Positions 26,529 through 35,954 are shown, counted from the stretch's first letter. The stretch: 64,000 nt of DNA from Paracandidimonas soli (GCF_004342005.1 NZ_SMBX01000002.1:636603-700602), one strand, 5' to 3'. Program-made: numbers and translations. Notes: generated from the sequence alone by a model not told the origin.

Positions 26529-28079
26529 TCATGGCTTGTCGGTTGGAGCGCCGGACGCCAGTTCGTATTCGCCGGCAAGCAGTTTCCTCCTGAGGATCTT
26601 GCCCACTGGCGATTTGGGAATGGCGCGCACGAAGACATACCGGCGCGGCCGCTTGAAATTCAACAGATCCGATGCGCGGCAATGCGCATCGAGTTCTTCG
26701 GCGTCGACCGGCGCACGGCATGTCACGAAGGCGGCCACCTGCTGGCCCCAGCGCTCGTCGGGCAGGCCGACCACAGCCACTTCGTCGACCGCCGCATGCA
26801 GCGACAGCACGGATTCGATCTCCACCGGCGAGATGTTCTCACCTCCGCTGATGATCATGTCATCGACCCGGCCCGTCACGTAGAGATCGCCGCGCACATC
26901 ACGGTAGCCCGTGTCGCCCGTCAGGTACCAGCCGTCGCGCAGCGCCTTGGCATCAGCATCGGGCCTGCGCCAGTAGCCCTCGAAGGCTTCGTCGCCGGAC
27001 AGATCCGCGATGATCTGCCCTTCTTCGCCAGGCGCGGCCTCGTCCTCGGGGCCGGCGGCGTCGAGCCTGATCACTCGCAGCCGCGTGTTCACCCCCGCGC
27101 GGCCCGCGCTGCCAGGACGCGCCGCCGCGTTCTGCTCGATCGATACGGTGTACACCTCCGACGAGCCGTAGTGATTGACGAACAGGTCCGGCTGGAAGAC
27201 CTGCTGCAGCCGCTGCAGCAGCGCCTGAGGCATCGGCGCGCCGGCAAAGCCCAGCTTGCACACCGTTGAGAGATCCGTCGCCTCCCGCTCGAGAGCGGCG
27301 AGCATGTCGTGATATAGGGTCGGCACAAGATACAGGCAGCTGATGTCCTCGGCTTCGATCACCTGCAGCGCCTGGCGCGCATCGAAGCGCGGCATGCACA
27401 CGAACAGCCCGTCGACTATCGCCATCGACAGCAGCGAACGCACGCCCATCGTGTGATACAGCGGCATTACTCCCAGCGTGCGCTCGCCTTGCCGATACAG
27501 GTTCTGCGCCACGTGGCCCAGCGCGGCCGCGCGCTCGTGCCGATGGCGGCGCGGCACGCCCTTGGGATTGCCCGTCGTGCCCGAGGTATACAGCAGCAGC
27601 GAATGATCCTCGGCTCCGGCCTCCGGCCGCAGCGCCGGAACATCGCCGCCCGCGCCCAGCTCCTCGAAGGCCAGCTCATCGCCCTGCGCCGCGCAGCCCA
27701 CCGCGATGCGACTCACCGCTCCGATGCCCGGAGCCCGGCGCACCGCATCGGCGCTGACCTCTTCGAACAGCGCCACCACAGGCTGCGCATCGCCCAGCAC
27801 ATAGCCGACCTCCTCCGGCTTGGCCCTCCAGTTCAGCGGCACCATCACCGCGCCAAGAAACTGGCATGCCCAGTGCACCGTGGCCATTTCCGAGCGATTC
27901 TGCAGCACGGCCAATACGCGCTCGCCCCGGCCTGCGCCTAATCCGCGCAAGCCGTGCGCCACCTGGGCGATCCAGCCATGCCATCCGGCGTAGTCCAGAC
28001 GGCGCGCGCCATCGACCAACGCCAGAGCATCGGGACTGCGCTCCACACTCTGTAAAAACGTCCTACCAAGATCCAGCAT
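26529..28079 (-). CDS. AMP-dependent acyl-CoA ligase
   Basis: The 516-residue protein belongs to the ANL superfamily. It has the phosphate loop LYTSGTTGNPKG at 163-174, a NHYGSSEVYT motif near 290, GWYLTGDTGYRD near 387, the hinge GRVDDMIISGGENISPVEIE and the catalytic Lys motif PKSPVGKILRRKL near the C-terminus. It would convert a carboxylic acid to its CoA thioester with ATP. The operon partners (Mo-hydroxylase, crotonase) suggest a cyclic or aromatic acid. The ATG at 28079 has GAGGAG about 9 bases upstream, overlapping the end of the preceding gene. Confidence 0.87.
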   Translation of the reverse strand: MLDLGRTFLQSVERSPDALALVDGARRLDYAGWHGWIAQVAHGLRGLGAGRGERVLAVLQNRSEMATVHWACQFLGAVMVPLNWRAKPEEVGYVLGDAQPVVALFEEVSADAVRRAPGIGAVSRIAVGCAAQGDELAFEELGAGGDVPALRPEAGAEDHSLLLYTSGTTGNPKGVPRRHRHERAAALGHVAQNLYRQGERTLGVMPLYHTMGVRSLLSMAIVDGLFVCMPRFDARQALQVIEAEDISCLYLVPTLYHDMLAALEREATDLSTVCKLGFAGAPMPQALLQRLQQVFQPDLFVNHYGSSEVYTVSIEQNAAARPGSAGRAGVNTRLRVIRLDAAGPEDEAAPGEEGQIIADLSGDEAFEGYWRRPDADAKALRDGWYLTGDTGYRDVRGDLYVTGRVDDMIISGGENISPVEIESVLSLHAAVDEVAVVGLPDERWGQQVAAFVTCRAPVDAEELDAHCRASDLLNFKRPRRYVFVRAIPKSPVGKILRRKLLAGEYELASGAPTDKP

Positions 28080-28086
28080 GTCCGTT

Positions 28087-28671
28087 CTACTCCTCGTTTC
28101 GCCCAGCCTTGTTGTCCCCATCCGCTGCCGCTCGCGCGGCCGCAACCTCCAGCACCGCCGCCACGATGGGCGAATATCCCGTGCACCGGCACAGATGCCC
28201 CGACAGCATTTCGCGCAGCGCCTGCTCGTCCGGCTGCGGATAGCGCCGCAAGTAATCGTCACAGGACATCAGGATGCCGGCCGTGCAAAAGCCGCACTGA
28301 AGCGAATGGTGGCGATGGAAGGCCGCCTGGAGATCGCTCAACGACTCGCCCTGGGCCAATCCTTCCACTGTGTCCACGCTCCGGCCATCGGCCTGCACCG
28401 CCAGCATCAGGCAGGAGCGCATCGCCACCCCATCGACCTGCACAGTGCAAGCGCCACACACGCCATGCTCGCAGCCCACGTGCGTGCCTGTCGCGCCCAG
28501 CGCATGGCGCAGGAAATCCGACAGCAGCATACGCGGCTCGCAGTGCGCCTCGCGCACCTGGCCGTTGAGCGTGACCCGCACCAGGGACTGCTCGGCAGCG
28601 CCTATACGCACAGGCCCCGATCTACCTCCATCCTGCCCGGTACGGCGCCTGAACAACGAGAACACCTTCAT
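28087..28671 (-). CDS. xanthine dehydrogenase family, [2Fe-2S] small subunit
   Basis: The 194-residue protein binds two [2Fe-2S] clusters. The plant-ferredoxin-type ligands are C67, C72, C75 and C87 (GCEHGVCGAC...C); the second set is C126, C129, C161 and C163 (CGFC...CRC). This matches the small subunits of CO dehydrogenase, 4-hydroxybenzoyl-CoA reductase and aromatic hydroxylases. An Arg/Gly-rich N-terminal 25 residues is extra. It overlaps the FAD-subunit stop by 4 bases and carries electrons between the Mo and FAD subunits. Confidence 0.92.
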   Translation of the reverse strand: MKVFSLFRRRTGQDGGRSGPVRIGAAEQSLVRVTLNGQVREAHCEPRMLLSDFLRHALGATGTHVGCEHGVCGACTVQVDGVAMRSCLMLAVQADGRSVDTVEGLAQGESLSDLQAAFHRHHSLQCGFCTAGILMSCDDYLRRYPQPDEQALREMLSGHLCRCTGYSPIVAAVLEVAAARAAADGDNKAGRNEE

Positions 28672-29504
28672 GTCCGCTCCCTTTCATTCACGCCCGCCTC
28701 TTCCAGTGCCTGCGCCGCCAGCCTGCGCACCAGATGGCGCCGGTATGCCGCGCTCGCATGGTGATCGTCCTGCGCCTGCAAGTCCCAGGCGAAATCGTTG
28801 ATCGCCTTGGCCAACGTCTCTTCCGGCATAGGCTTCAGCCGCAACGCCACCGGCCGATCGGCCACGCCGCCCACGGCAACCGTCCAGTTGTCGGGCGAGA
28901 CCGCAACGGCCACCGAGGCCATCGCAAAATCCCCATGGCGCTGCGCAAATTCCCGGAAGGCGAAACGCTCGCCGGGACGGGCCAGCGGATAGCGGACAGC
29001 CTCCACCAGTTCGTCGGGCTGGCGCGCCGTCATCAGCATGCCCTGGAAGAACTCCGCCGCCGGGAGCACGCGCCGCCGGCGGCGGCTGCGCAGCACCACG
29101 CTGCCTCCCAGCGCCGCCAGCGCCAGCGGCAGCTCCGCGCTCGGATCGGCATGCGCCAGCGATCCGCACACCGTGCCCCGGTTGCGGATCTGGAAATGCG
29201 AAATATGCGGAAACACCTGCGCGAGCAGCGGCACTTCGCTTTCCAGCGTCGGCCGCTCCTGCACTTGAGCCTGCGTGACCGCCGCTCCTATCACCAGATG
29301 GCCATCCTCGATCCGCATGTACGCCAGATCTTCCGCGCGCGTGATGTCGATCAGCGCGCTGGGCTGCGCAAGACGCATGTTCATGACGGCCATCAGCGAC
29401 TGGCCGCCGGCCAGAATACGCGCCTCGGGTCCCAGTTCGGCCAGAAGCGCCACGGCCTGATCGCCGCTGCGCGCGCGCACGTACTCAAATCGGTGCGGTT
29501 TCAT
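28668..29504 (-). CDS. xanthine dehydrogenase family, FAD-binding middle subunit
   Basis: The 278-residue protein has the CoxM-type FAD motifs ARILAGGQSLMAVMNMRLA (about 28-46) and RNRGTVCGSLAHADPSAELP (about 106-125), and a C-terminal CO-dehydrogenase flavoprotein domain. It lacks the roughly 40-residue [4Fe-4S] insertion that marks 4-hydroxybenzoyl-CoA reductase, which argues for a hydroxylase rather than a reductive dehydroxylase. The start is ATG at 29504, with a GGGGAGGAGGG ribosome site upstream. Confidence 0.9.
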   Translation of the reverse strand: MKPHRFEYVRARSGDQAVALLAELGPEARILAGGQSLMAVMNMRLAQPSALIDITRAEDLAYMRIEDGHLVIGAAVTQAQVQERPTLESEVPLLAQVFPHISHFQIRNRGTVCGSLAHADPSAELPLALAALGGSVVLRSRRRRRVLPAAEFFQGMLMTARQPDELVEAVRYPLARPGERFAFREFAQRHGDFAMASVAVAVSPDNWTVAVGGVADRPVALRLKPMPEETLAKAINDFAWDLQAQDDHHASAAYRRHLVRRLAAQALEEAGVNERERT

Positions 29505-29596
29505 CGGCCCTCCTCCCCGCACGCCTGCACCCCAGCCATGGCCTGCTTTCCACGCCTCATGACCGTTCCCGCAATCGTGTTCATCGCTCTTCTCAT
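29501..29596 (-). CDS. 31-codon bridging micro-ORF, possibly for translational coupling
   Basis: A 31-residue frame exactly fills the gap between the large and FAD subunit genes. Its ATG shares one base with the large-subunit stop (TGATG) and its stop overlaps the next ATG (ATGA). It reads MRRAMNTIAGTVMRRGKQAM and then an 11-residue tail. It contains the ribosome site of the following gene. The product shows no recognised domain. Its likely value is to carry ribosomes across the 91-base gap, if it is translated at all. Confidence 0.3.
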   Translation of the reverse strand: MRRAMNTIAGTVMRRGKQAMAGVQACGEEGR

Positions 29597-32565
29597 CACT
29601 TCAGCCCCAGCCGCGCCAGCAGCCTGCGCCACCACGAACCGTCCGCAGGCTCGCCGCCGGCCTGCCTGCCCAATTGCTCAAACAGCTGAGCCAGCACGAT
29701 GCGCGCCGCACCCTCCAGCATGCGCCCGCCCACCGCGGCCACCTTGCCCGACACTTCGGCTTCGTAGTCATACCGCAGCCTCGTACCTCCGTCCTCGGCA
29801 TCCAGTTTCACCATGCCGCTGCCGCTGGCCGCTCCCATGCTGGACAGCCCTTTGCCGGACAGCCGCAGACTGTTGGGCGGATCCAGTTCCGACAGCGTCA
29901 CCTCCGCGCTGTAGCGCGCCTTGACCATGCCCACCCCCACCGTCACATCCGCCCGGTAGCGATGCGGGCCGATCTCCTGCAGCTTGTGGCAGCCTGGAAT
30001 CACGCGCGCCAACGCCTCCGGATCCAGCAGCACGGCAAAGACGGCCTCGGGCGGCGCGACCAGCTTGACTTCGCCCGATGCGCTCAGGTTTTTGCCCGCC
30101 TTGCCCGGGACGGAAGGCCCCGTCGACGCCACAGGCCTGGACGGAGGAGGATCCTCCGGAGCCAGCAGCGCCATGACTCGCGACGGCGTCAGCGGCAGGC
30201 TCACATCCTTCACTCCCAGCGCATCGGCCACCGCATTGGCCACGCACACCGGCGTGCTCATGTTGTTGCCTTCGCCAAGCCCCTTGGCTCCGAGCGGCGT
30301 GAACGGAGACAATGTCTCCTGGTGCGAGATCACCGGGTCAGGCACCTCGCATGCCGTCGGCACCAGGTAGTCGGCAAATGTGCCCGACAGAAAGCTGCCG
30401 TCGGAGCCGTACTGGAACCCTTCCATCAGCGCAGCGCCCAGGCCTTGCGCAAACGCGCCCCGGATCTGGCCGTCGGCCAGCATGGGATTCAGCAGCCGAC
30501 CGGCATCGTGCGTCGTCGCGTATCGATCGATGCGCACCCCGCCCGTATCCGGATCCACTTCCACGGCGCAGATGTCGAAGACAAAGCCATAGGCGGCCGA
30601 AGTGTTTACGCGGTCTCCCGCATCGGGCGCCTCCAGCTGCGGCGGCGTCCAGAAGGCCGTCTCCCGCAGTCCCGGCTCTTCGTCCGGCGGCAGCAGCCCC
30701 GGCGCCCAATGCGGGCCGGCGGCCAGCCTGCCGAACGGCTGCGACGGGCCATCTGCGCCGGCTCTTACCTGCCCGCCGGCAAATACGATGTCCTCGGGAC
30801 AGCACTTCCACTGTGCGGCCGCGATGCGCGCCACCTTGTCGCGCAGCCGCGTGGCCGCCAGGTGCACCACTCCGGCCACCGCTCCGGAAAAACGGCTGGA
30901 ATAGTTGCCCGCGGCCACCGACCATGCATCCTTCTGCGTATCGAAATCCACATTGACGGTGACCTGCTGCGGCGTCAGTCCAAACACATCTGCCGCCACC
31001 TGCGCGCAAACGGTGCGGTGGCCCTGGCCCGCCGGAGCGCTGGCCACCACAACCGTCACCCCGCCCAGCGGATCGATGGACACGGTGGCCGAGGCGATGG
31101 CGCCGTTCTTGGGACCCGCGCGCTCGCGCTGCTCGTGCGTGAGCACCACGCTGATGTATCCCATATTGGAGATCGACGGCTCGACGATGGCTGCAAAACC
31201 GATGCCGTACAAGCGCCCCTGCGCGCGCGCCGCCTCGCGCCGCGCGCGCAATTCATCCAAGCCGCCACGGGCCAGCGCATGCGCCAGTGTGCCGTGATAA
31301 TCGCCCGAATCCAGCAACGCTCCCGCGGCCGCGCGATAGGGAAAGGCGTTCCGGCCGACGAGATTGCGCCGGTACACGTCCAGGGGGTCCAGCCCCAATG
31401 TGTTCGCAATGCGCTGCACCAGGCGTTCCAGCGCGAAGTAGACCTGCGGACCGCCGAAACCGCGCACCAGGCCGGTCGGCATCTTGTTGGTGAGCGCAAT
31501 GCGGTTGCGCACCCGCAGGTTCTGCACATCATACGGCCCTGTCAGACAGCCGTGCATGCGATAGAACGACGCGGGCTCGGGAGCCCGCAGATATCCCCCG
31601 CAATCATCCACCTGATCGTAGTCCAGCGCGAGAATGCGGCCGTCCGCGCTCACAGCGGCGGCCAGCTTCGTCTGGCGGCCCGTGGCCGAGGTGGCGGCCA
31701 GCAGATGCTCCAGCCTGTCCTCAACCCACTTGACGGGCGCGCCGCCAGCCTTGCGCGAAGCCAGGCACATCAGCACCACGTAGGGAAACACCGCCTGCTT
31801 GACGCCGAAGCTGCCGCCCGAATCCCGGAAGCACCGATGGCGCAACTGCGGGCCGGATACCTGCAGCGCCAGCGCCATCACAGTGTGCAGCGAATACGGC
31901 CCCATGAAATTGGACTGCGCATCGTAGCCTTCAGTGGCCGACAGATACTGCGCTACCACTACCGCCGTCTCGATAGGGGTGCATGAATTGCGCGGGTACT
32001 CCGCCTCGATCCCGATGCGATGGTCGGCCTGGGCGAAGGCCGTATCGGGATCACCGTAGCAGTACAGGCGCTCGCTGACCACGTTGCTGCCGACTTCTTC
32101 GTGCAGCACCGGCGCATCCTCGGCCAAGGCCGCATCGATTTCCACTGCCGCCGGCAGCGGATCGTAATTCACCGTCACGCGGTCGGCGCCGTCCTCGGCC
32201 AGATAACGGTCTTCGGCCACCACCACCGCCACGGGCTCGCCCACGTAGCGCACGCGATCCACCGCCAGGCAATAGTGCCGCATCGGCTGCTTGACGCCCA
32301 CCACGAACGGACGGCTCCAGGCCGCCACATCCTCTCCGGTCAGCACCGCCCGCACACCCGGAATCTCCAGTGCCCGGCTCGCGTCCACTCCCAGCAGGCG
32401 GGCGTGAGCGTACGCCGAGCGCACTACCGCCGCGTACAGCGTGCCCGGCTTGACGCCGGCATCATCGCCATACTGGCCCCGACCGCGCAGCAGCGCGTCG
32501 TCCTCGATACGCGCCACGCGGCGGCCCACATACGTGGATACCGCGACTTCTTCCTCTGCGCTCAT
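29596..32565 (-). CDS. molybdenum hydroxylase large subunit fused to a CoxG/SRPBCC domain
   Basis: The 989-residue protein has the xanthine-dehydrogenase fold: an a/b hammerhead start (VGRRVARIEDDALLRGRGQYGDD, 13-35; DRVRYVGEPVAVVVAEDRYLAEDGA, 103-127), Mo-cofactor motifs GGSFGVKQAVFPY (250-262), LVRGFGGPQ (366-374), PAGQGHRT near 511 and the catalytic Glu loop GAKGLGEGN with E765. After a Pro-rich linker, residues about 826-970 form a CoxG-like SRPBCC domain. CoxG is normally a separate gene; here it is fused. The ATG at 32565 has CAGGAG upstream. It is the Mo-containing catalytic subunit; the substrate is unknown. Confidence 0.9.
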   Translation of the reverse strand: MSAEEEVAVSTYVGRRVARIEDDALLRGRGQYGDDAGVKPGTLYAAVVRSAYAHARLLGVDASRALEIPGVRAVLTGEDVAAWSRPFVVGVKQPMRHYCLAVDRVRYVGEPVAVVVAEDRYLAEDGADRVTVNYDPLPAAVEIDAALAEDAPVLHEEVGSNVVSERLYCYGDPDTAFAQADHRIGIEAEYPRNSCTPIETAVVVAQYLSATEGYDAQSNFMGPYSLHTVMALALQVSGPQLRHRCFRDSGGSFGVKQAVFPYVVLMCLASRKAGGAPVKWVEDRLEHLLAATSATGRQTKLAAAVSADGRILALDYDQVDDCGGYLRAPEPASFYRMHGCLTGPYDVQNLRVRNRIALTNKMPTGLVRGFGGPQVYFALERLVQRIANTLGLDPLDVYRRNLVGRNAFPYRAAAGALLDSGDYHGTLAHALARGGLDELRARREAARAQGRLYGIGFAAIVEPSISNMGYISVVLTHEQRERAGPKNGAIASATVSIDPLGGVTVVVASAPAGQGHRTVCAQVAADVFGLTPQQVTVNVDFDTQKDAWSVAAGNYSSRFSGAVAGVVHLAATRLRDKVARIAAAQWKCCPEDIVFAGGQVRAGADGPSQPFGRLAAGPHWAPGLLPPDEEPGLRETAFWTPPQLEAPDAGDRVNTSAAYGFVFDICAVEVDPDTGGVRIDRYATTHDAGRLLNPMLADGQIRGAFAQGLGAALMEGFQYGSDGSFLSGTFADYLVPTACEVPDPVISHQETLSPFTPLGAKGLGEGNNMSTPVCVANAVADALGVKDVSLPLTPSRVMALLAPEDPPPSRPVASTGPSVPGKAGKNLSASGEVKLVAPPEAVFAVLLDPEALARVIPGCHKLQEIGPHRYRADVTVGVGMVKARYSAEVTLSELDPPNSLRLSGKGLSSMGAASGSGMVKLDAEDGGTRLRYDYEAEVSGKVAAVGGRMLEGAARIVLAQLFEQLGRQAGGEPADGSWWRRLLARLGLK

Positions 32566-32636
32566 ACAACCTGACTCCTGAGCTCCCGGCCATCGCTCCA
32601 TTCCGCACGCCGTCATCCGGCGGCCCGGACGGCCGG

Positions 32637-33344
32637 TCACATCGTGATAGCCTCCATCAAACGCTCTTCGTCGCCGGCATCGCCGGCGCGGCCTTCCAGC
32701 ACCACCTGGCCCCGCTCCATGGCATAGAAGCGGTCGCACAGCTTCAGCGCGCGCGGTACGTTCTGCTCCACCAGCAGGATGGATTGCCCGCGCTGCTTGA
32801 TCTCGCCCATCAACCGGAAAAGATCGTCGACGATGATCGGCGCCAGGCCTTCGGTGGGCTCGTCGATCAGCAGCAGATCCGGATCGCTGAGCAGCACGCG
32901 GGCGATCGCCAGCATCTGCTGCTCTCCTCCCGACAAAGTGGTGCCCGGCTGGCGCCTGCGCTGCGCAAGGCGCGGAAAGCGCTCATAGACTTCTTCCAGC
33001 TTGGCCTTGCGCTGCGCCTTGGTCATGCCCCGGCACAGCGACCAGCCCATCTCCAGGTTTTCTTCCGTCGACAGCGCCGGGAAGATGCGCCGGTCCTCGG
33101 GCACCAGCGCCACGCCATGCCGGCTGACCTGGTCCGGCGTCAGCCCGCCGATGGCGGCGCCATCCAGTTCGATGCTTCCCTGCCGGGGCGCGACCCAGCC
33201 GGCGATGGTCTTGATGGTCGTAGTCTTGCCCACGCCATTGCGCCCGAACAGCCCGACCACCTCGCCCGGCCGTACCTCCATGCTGACGCCCTGCAGGACA
33301 TGGCCCAGGCCGTAATACACATGCACATCGTCAAGCCGCAGCAT
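32637..33344 (-). CDS. Liv-type ABC transporter ATP-binding protein (LivF-like), system 1
   Basis: The 235-residue protein is a LivF-type ATPase: Walker A GRNGVGKTT near 36-44, ABC signature LSGGEQQM near 137, Walker B LLLIDEPTEGLAP, and switch His replaced by Gln in LVEQN, which is the LivF norm. It energises import with the LivG partner encoded upstream. The ATG at 33344 overlaps the livG-like stop by 14 bases. It is followed 71 bases later by the Mo-hydroxylase large subunit. Confidence 0.92.
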   Translation of the reverse strand: MLRLDDVHVYYGLGHVLQGVSMEVRPGEVVGLFGRNGVGKTTTIKTIAGWVAPRQGSIELDGAAIGGLTPDQVSRHGVALVPEDRRIFPALSTEENLEMGWSLCRGMTKAQRKAKLEEVYERFPRLAQRRRQPGTTLSGGEQQMLAIARVLLSDPDLLLIDEPTEGLAPIIVDDLFRLMGEIKQRGQSILLVEQNVPRALKLCDRFYAMERGQVVLEGRAGDAGDEERLMEAITM

Positions 33345-34092
33345 GGGCACCTCCAAAATACGCGGCCTGCACCTGCGGATTTGCGCGCACATCCGCGGGA
33401 CGGCCTTCCGCCAGCTTCTTGCCCTGCGACAGCACGACGATATGGTCGGACACGTCCATGACAAGGTTCACATCGTGTTCGACCAGCAGAATGCCAACTT
33501 CGCTGGACAGTGTTTTGATCAGTTGCGCCGCTTCCTGGGTATCGCCGTGAGACATGCCCTGCGTGGGCTCGTCCAGCATCAGCAGTTGCGGCCCGCTGGC
33601 CAGCGCCACCGCGATTTCCAGACGGCGCTGCTCGCCGTGCGACAGCTCGCCAGCCAAGGCATCGGCCCGGCCCTGCAGGCTGAAGCGCTCCAGTTGCTCT
33701 TCCACCCGCTCGGCCGCGCGGTGCGAGCGCGACAGCGGCCACCATGCCTTGCCGGCGGGCTCCAGAATCTGCGACGCCAGCCGCAGGTTCTCCCGCACGC
33801 TCATGTCGAAGAACAGATTGGTGATCTGGAACGAACGCGCCATGCCCGCCCGCAGCAATTTGTGGGGGGACCAGCCGGTGACGTTGACGCCATTGAAGAG
33901 GACCTTGCCCGCCGATGGCCGGATGGCGCCGCTGATCAGGTTGAACAGCGTGCTCTTGCCCGCGCCGTTGGGGCCGATCAGGGATGTCACCCCGCTACGG
34001 CGCACGGCCATGTCGACGCTGTCCACGGCGCGCAGGGCGCCGAAGCTGACCGACAGGCCCTGTACCTGAAGAATGGTATCAGTGCTTTCCAT
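33331..34092 (-). CDS. Liv-type ABC transporter ATP-binding protein (LivG-like), system 1
   Basis: The 253-residue ATPase has Walker A GPNGAGKST near 40-48, signature LSHGEQRRLEIA (an LSHGE variant of LSGGQ), Walker B LLMLDEPTQGMSH and the switch His in LVEHD. It pairs with the LivF-like ATPase. The start ATG at 34092 overlaps the preceding permease gene by 14 bases, as the next gene overlaps this one, so the ABC genes are translationally linked. Confidence 0.92.
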   Translation of the reverse strand: MESTDTILQVQGLSVSFGALRAVDSVDMAVRRSGVTSLIGPNGAGKSTLFNLISGAIRPSAGKVLFNGVNVTGWSPHKLLRAGMARSFQITNLFFDMSVRENLRLASQILEPAGKAWWPLSRSHRAAERVEEQLERFSLQGRADALAGELSHGEQRRLEIAVALASGPQLLMLDEPTQGMSHGDTQEAAQLIKTLSSEVGILLVEHDVNLVMDVSDHIVVLSQGKKLAEGRPADVRANPQVQAAYFGGAHAAA

Positions 34093-35068
34093 ATCGCTTC
34101 CCGCCCTTCTTCCTGAGCGCTCCCATCAGCCCGGCCGGGAAGAACACCACGGCCAGGATGAACAGCACGCCCACGATGATGAGATGGTGCTCGGTATAGG
34201 ACCCGAGCACAGACTTAAGTCCGAACAGGATGACGCTGCCGTACAGCGCGCCGATCAGAGTGCCGACGCCGCCCAGCACCACCGTTATGACGGCATTGCC
34301 GGAAGTCTGGAAATAGATGAGTTCCGGCGACGCGAAGCCGCGCAGCATGGGATACAGCGCGCCGGCGAAAGAAGACACCGCGGCTGCGATGATGAATACC
34401 GCAAGCTTGTAGCGGAACGGATCGAACCCCAGGAAGGACAGGCGCTGGGGATTGTCGCGCAATGCCTGCATATTGCGTCCGAACGGCGTATCCAGCAGGT
34501 AGGCCAGCAGCACATAGACCGCCAGCACCAGCGCAAGAACGACCATGAAGAACGCGAACGGCTGGTCGGCCGACACTTCGAAGAAGCCCAGCGGCACGCG
34601 CGGCACGGGCACCCCGATGAAGCCGTCGGAAGCCCCGAGCGGCGCCGAGTTGTACACCACCTTGGCAACGATCTGCGCCATGCCGAAGGTAATGAGCGCG
34701 AAGTACACGCCCCGCGACCGGATCGCAATCAGGCCGCCGACCAGGCCCGCCAGCGCGCCTCCCGCCAGGGCGATGGCCAGCACGGTCCAGAACCCCATGC
34801 CCGCGTCGCGCAGCAGCAGCGACGACAGATAGGCGCCGAAGCCGAAGAACAGGGCCTGGCCCAGCGACAGCAGGCCGGCGATGCCCAGCAGCAGATCCAC
34901 CGCCATGGCCAGGCAGCCGAAGATGAGGGCCTCGGTGGCCAGCCGCAGATAGAAGCTCTCACCGCTCAGCCACCCGCCCACCGCGCAGGCGGTGGCCAGC
35001 AGGCCGAAAACAAGAGCCCAGTTCATGCGCCGCTCGCCGGCGCCTCGCGCAACAATGTGATCAGCCAT
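34079..35068 (-). CDS. Liv-type ABC transporter permease (LivM-like), system 1
   Basis: The 329-residue membrane protein has about nine membrane segments and the LivM signature region GIAGLLSLGQALFFGFGAYLSSLLL near 60-85, plus IRSRGVYFALITFGMAQI near 115-132. The cytoplasmic coupling region DNPQRLSFLGFDPFRYKL is also present. It forms the importer channel with the LivH-like permease. The ATG at 35068 overlaps the preceding stop by 8 bases. Confidence 0.92.
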   Translation of the reverse strand: MADHIVARGAGERRMNWALVFGLLATACAVGGWLSGESFYLRLATEALIFGCLAMAVDLLLGIAGLLSLGQALFFGFGAYLSSLLLRDAGMGFWTVLAIALAGGALAGLVGGLIAIRSRGVYFALITFGMAQIVAKVVYNSAPLGASDGFIGVPVPRVPLGFFEVSADQPFAFFMVVLALVLAVYVLLAYLLDTPFGRNMQALRDNPQRLSFLGFDPFRYKLAVFIIAAAVSSFAGALYPMLRGFASPELIYFQTSGNAVITVVLGGVGTLIGALYGSVILFGLKSVLGSYTEHHLIIVGVLFILAVVFFPAGLMGALRKKGGKRYGKH

Positions 35069-35954
35069 GGCCCAGCTTCCCAAACAGCCCTTGCGGACGG
35101 AACATAAGCACCAGCACCATGATGCCGAACGCGAGCGGATCGGACCACACCGGCGAGATGTGCAGGCTGGACAAAGCCTGCACCTGCGTCAGCAACAGGC
35201 CGGCGATGATCGCCCCCTTGATGCTGCCCAGTCCGCCGACGATCACGACGGTGAAAGCCATCAGGATGAAATCCTTGCCCATGGTGGGGAACACCGAGTA
35301 GACCGGAGAGAGCAGGACCCCCGCCAGGCCGGCCAGCGCCACGCCGAAGGCGAAGGTCAGCGCATAGACCCGCAGCACGGGCACGCCCATCGACGCCGCC
35401 ATGTCGCGGTCGTACGCGGCCGCCCGCACCACGGCCCCCCAGCGCGTGCGGTACACCACCCACCAGATGCATGCCACGATCACCACGCCCAGCGCCATCA
35501 GGAATACACGATAGGCCGGGAACATCATGCCGAACAGTTCGGCGGCCCCCGAAATGGGCACCTCCGGCCGCAATGCGTTCGGGCCGTAGATGATCTTGAA
35601 GACATCTTCCATGATGATCGCCAGGCCGAACGTCAGCAGCAAGGTCAGGATGTGCCTGTCCTTGTTGTGGTAGACGCGCTGGATCAGCAGGCGCTCGGTC
35701 AGGTAGCCGACCGGCAGCATGATCAGGGGCACCACCGCCAGCACGATCCAGAAGTTCATCCCCATGGCCAGCAGCGTCAGGCCCAGGTAGGCGCCCAGCG
35801 CATAGAACTCGCCATGCGCCATGTTGATGACGTCGAGCAGGCCGAAGATGATGGTCAGTCCAAGCGCCATCAGGATCACGGCCATGCCCAGGGACAGGCC
35901 GTTGACGATCTGGGGCGCATAGACGAACTGGAGTGTATCCATGAGTTCACTCAT
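35061..35954 (-). CDS. Liv-type ABC transporter permease (LivH-like), system 1
   Basis: The 297-residue membrane protein has the LivH pattern: QIVNGLSLGMAVILMALGLTIIFGLLDVINMAHGEFYALGAYLG (about 14-57) and the late FILMAFTVVIVGGLGSIKGAIIAG motif. It is the channel partner of the LivM-like permease. The start is ATG at 35954, with GGAG 7 bases upstream; an ATG four codons later is possible. The substrate-binding protein gene ends 36 bases before it. Confidence 0.92.
   Translation of the reverse strand: MSELMDTLQFVYAPQIVNGLSLGMAVILMALGLTIIFGLLDVINMAHGEFYALGAYLGLTLLAMGMNFWIVLAVVPLIMLPVGYLTERLLIQRVYHNKDRHILTLLLTFGLAIIMEDVFKIIYGPNALRPEVPISGAAELFGMMFPAYRVFLMALGVVIVACIWWVVYRTRWGAVVRAAAYDRDMAASMGVPVLRVYALTFAFGVALAGLAGVLLSPVYSVFPTMGKDFILMAFTVVIVGGLGSIKGAIIAGLLLTQVQALSSLHISPVWSDPLAFGIMVLVLMFRPQGLFGKLGHG

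Noticed and set aside
28668..29504. 4-hydroxybenzoyl-CoA reductase beta subunit
   Set aside because: The [4Fe-4S] insertion that defines that enzyme is absent and the protein is shorter, so only the general family is assigned.
29674..31986. Plus-strand open frame of 770 codons opposite the Mo-hydroxylase large subunit
   Set aside because: Antisense to a gene with clear catalytic motifs; no ribosome site and shadow-type composition.
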